Source of the DNA: Pontiella desulfatans
GTDB taxonomy: Bacteria; Verrucomicrobiota; Kiritimatiellia; Kiritimatiellales; Pontiellaceae
DNA length: 64,000 nt
Direction of reading: 5' to 3'
Assembly: GCF_900890425.1 (NCBI RefSeq)
Contig: NZ_CAAHFG010000005.1
Location: 124,001 to 188,000 of the forward strand
The notes beneath the pieces were generated by a model, which saw nothing but the letters and a program-made list of their open reading frames with translations, ran no database searches and was not told the DNA's origin. A program made the translations under genes and the position numbers. Numbering within the stretch: the stretch's first letter is position 1; every line of letters begins with the position of its first letter. Shown here one piece after another: positions 62,278 to 64,000 of the stretch.

Positions 62278-64000
62278 ATGTTGAGCTCAAAAATCGGTCT
62301 AGCGAGTATAACGGCAGCGGTTTTGTTGTCGGGCACCTGTATTGCGGGCGTGCTCTGGGATGAGGATTTCAGCGGGGCGTCGCTGAACGCCAACTTTACG
62401 GAATTCACCCAGGGTGCCGGCGCGGAGGTGGTGCAGGCCGGCGGGCAACTGGTCATGGACACCGGCGTGGCGGCCAGCAGTGCGCACGCGGCGCTCAACA
62501 CCGTTTCGGATCAGTCGGGTACCCTGACGCACACCAATGGGGCCGCGCTCTATAATTTTTACAACCACCCGGTGCAGGCGCGCTTCGATATTGCCTCCAT
62601 CAACGGCTCCAGCGGTACGAAACAAAATGTGTTTTATTTTTCGATCGGCGATGATGCTGCTGGAAAATATATGCCTCAGGTGAACGTGCTCGACGAGGGA
62701 CTCGGCTTCCGATTGGAAAAGACCAGTTCGGATTCAACGTGGCAGATTGTTTATCAGGCGCTCGACGGAGCTGCCAGCGCAGGCAACGGTACGGTTGCCA
62801 TCCTGAGCGGTGCGCCGACGGCAGTCACGTATACGCTGAGTGGAACGCAGGCCGCTATCCAGCTGGAGGGTGCAACCTTTACGGCTCTCGGGATCGGCAA
62901 CGGAACACTCGGCGGTTCCAACCTCACCGTTTCTGTGGCGGATTTGTCGACCAACATTTCCGGCTACACGCTTGCCTTTGGCGCCTACAACCTCGGTGCG
63001 GTCATCGAAAAAACCGTCGTGACGCTGGATGCGTTCCGTGTGGAATTGATTACGGATCTTGATCCGCTGTCGTTCGGCGCTGTTCCGGATGATGCAAACG
63101 ACGACACCTTCGGCATCCAGATGGCATTGAATCTTGCCGGTGGGTTGACCGGAACCAATACGGTGCATCTTTCCGCCGGCGATTATTTTGTCGATACGCT
63201 CTACATTGGCGGAAACACCGTGTTGTCCGGCGACGGCAGCACCGGCGCCGCGGTTTCGCGCCTGCGGCTGAATGAATACATGCGCGGCAGCAGTTCCATC
63301 ATTAAAAACCTGAACCGCGACAGCGTCGTCGACCGGAATATTGCATTTGAAAACCTCTGTTTTGACGGGCGCAGATCGGTGCAGACCAATGGGTATATCC
63401 ATTCGGTCAACATGCAGAATGTGGTCGGGTTGACGATCGAGAGCTGTCATTTTGAAAACTCTTCGGCCATCGGCTGTGTGGTGCAGGGGACGCAGGTGGA
63501 GGATTGCCGAACGGACATCCTGAACTGTACCTCAACGGGGAACCTTCTGGGCTTCTATGTGCAGTCGCGCAGCGACTTGATTGATTCAGTCAACGGCGTT
63601 GTTTTCAGCAACTGTGTGTCAGATGCCGATCAGTGGGGCTTCGATGTTTATCTGGCCAGCAATACGACCTTTTATTCCTGTACAGCAAACTATGCATCCA
63701 ACGGGCACGGGTCGGGATTCTCCTCCGACTCCTGCACCGATCTGCGCTATGTCGACTGTTCCGCGGAAGGGAATGAAATACGCGGTTTTGCCGTGTTTAT
63801 TAATGCGAATAACCTGCGCCAGCCGTACGATATCACCTTTTCAAACTGCATATCCCGCTGGAATGGGCGGAACGGGTTTGAAATTGCCAACGCCAGCGAT
63901 GTGACGCTGACCGATGTGCAGGCTTACGGAAACGGGGAGTACGGCATCAGCGCCCTGAGCAGCTTCCTCTACGACCGGCTCAGTACCGGCCATCTGGTGG
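62278..64000 (+). CDS. secreted protein with concanavalin-like module and parallel beta-helix (3' truncated by window)
   Basis: The frame from ATG 62278 (behind TAAGGATGGA) stays open to the window end, giving at least 574 residues. A signal peptide (about 1-22) is followed by one module like those in 59534 (DEDFSGASLNANFTEFTQG, LYNFYNHPVQARFDIASING, EKTVVTLDAFRVEL). From about residue 265 the sequence changes to a pectate-lyase-type parallel beta-helix: LSFGAVPDDANDDTFGIQMA and LSAGDYFVDTLYIGGNTVLS, then repeated N-C/S-x-S turns (FSNCVSDADQWGFDVYLA, YDITFSNCISRWNGRNGF). Such folds are typical of polysaccharide lyases and GH28/epimerase-type enzymes. The catalytic residues cannot be judged because the protein is incomplete. 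Confidence 0.85.
   Translation, partial: MLSSKIGLASITAAVLLSGTCIAGVLWDEDFSGASLNANFTEFTQGAGAEVVQAGGQLVMDTGVAASSAHAALNTVSDQSGTLTHTNGAALYNFYNHPVQARFDIASINGSSGTKQNVFYFSIGDDAAGKYMPQVNVLDEGLGFRLEKTSSDSTWQIVYQALDGAASAGNGTVAILSGAPTAVTYTLSGTQAAIQLEGATFTALGIGNGTLGGSNLTVSVADLSTNISGYTLAFGAYNLGAVIEKTVVTLDAFRVELITDLDPLSFGAVPDDANDDTFGIQMALNLAGGLTGTNTVHLSAGDYFVDTLYIGGNTVLSGDGSTGAAVSRLRLNEYMRGSSSIIKNLNRDSVVDRNIAFENLCFDGRRSVQTNGYIHSVNMQNVVGLTIESCHFENSSAIGCVVQGTQVEDCRTDILNCTSTGNLLGFYVQSRSDLIDSVNGVVFSNCVSDADQWGFDVYLASNTTFYSCTANYASNGHGSGFSSDSCTDLRYVDCSAEGNEIRGFAVFINANNLRQPYDITFSNCISRWNGRNGFEIANASDVTLTDVQAYGNGEYGISALSSFLYDRLSTGHLV

Overview
The window looks like chromosome from a marine, polysaccharide-degrading member of the PVC group, most likely Kiritimatiellota (Pontiella-like). 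The reasons are two sulfatases of the formylglycine type, PEP-CTERM sorting tails, secreted proteins built from repeated beta-rich modules opening with a WDG...W..A.NW motif, calcium-binding thrombospondin-3-like linkers, and paired uroporphyrinogen-decarboxylase-like proteins beside AraC regulators. This placement is inference from protein style; no rRNA or phylogenetic marker is present.

Region 1 (1-37.1 kb): after the tail of an unrelated gene, thirteen genes run on the plus strand, mostly 9-110 bp apart. They encode secreted proteins. I count 13 esterase-type domains (six classical SGNH/GDSL, three sialate-O-acetylesterase-like, four alpha/beta-hydrolase) against one recognisable (alpha/alpha)6 glycosidase, one TIM-barrel-like enzyme and one sulfatase. 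The enzymes are fused to about 17 copies of a roughly 220-residue module and to carbohydrate-binding NPCBM domains. The likely job is deacetylation and desulfation of a heavily substituted extracellular polysaccharide.

Region 2 (37.1-45.4 kb): a mobile-type island. Its left end shows the start of a gene joined within a 12-bp identity to the 3' half of a tRNA-Thr, as expected for an integrase that crosses over in the anticodon loop. Inside are a small excisionase-like helix-turn-helix protein with a perfect operator-like palindrome, RadC, an ArdC-type antirestriction metalloprotease, an IS3-family insertion (41815-43117, 5-bp target duplication), plasmid/ICE-style small proteins, and a reduced DnaN-like sliding-clamp protein. 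No integrase, relaxase or clear right end is visible.

Region 3 (45.4-64 kb): host metabolism and regulation. A GPH-type sugar symporter and its probable GntR/LacI-type regulator share a 15-bp operator-like motif. Then come two AraC regulators, a fatty-acid desaturase, two URO-D-like proteins, a GH42-type galactosidase, a second sulfatase, a PEP-CTERM protein, and two secreted proteins with a different repeated module, the last running off the window with a parallel beta-helix. Gaps here carry short inverted-repeat elements, including a 194-bp MITE-like element with 18-bp perfect ends.

Functionally, region 1 and the galactosidase/sulfatase pair of region 3 would strip acetyl and sulfate groups and release sugars, which the symporter could import under GntR and AraC control. 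The polysaccharide itself cannot be named from sequence alone.
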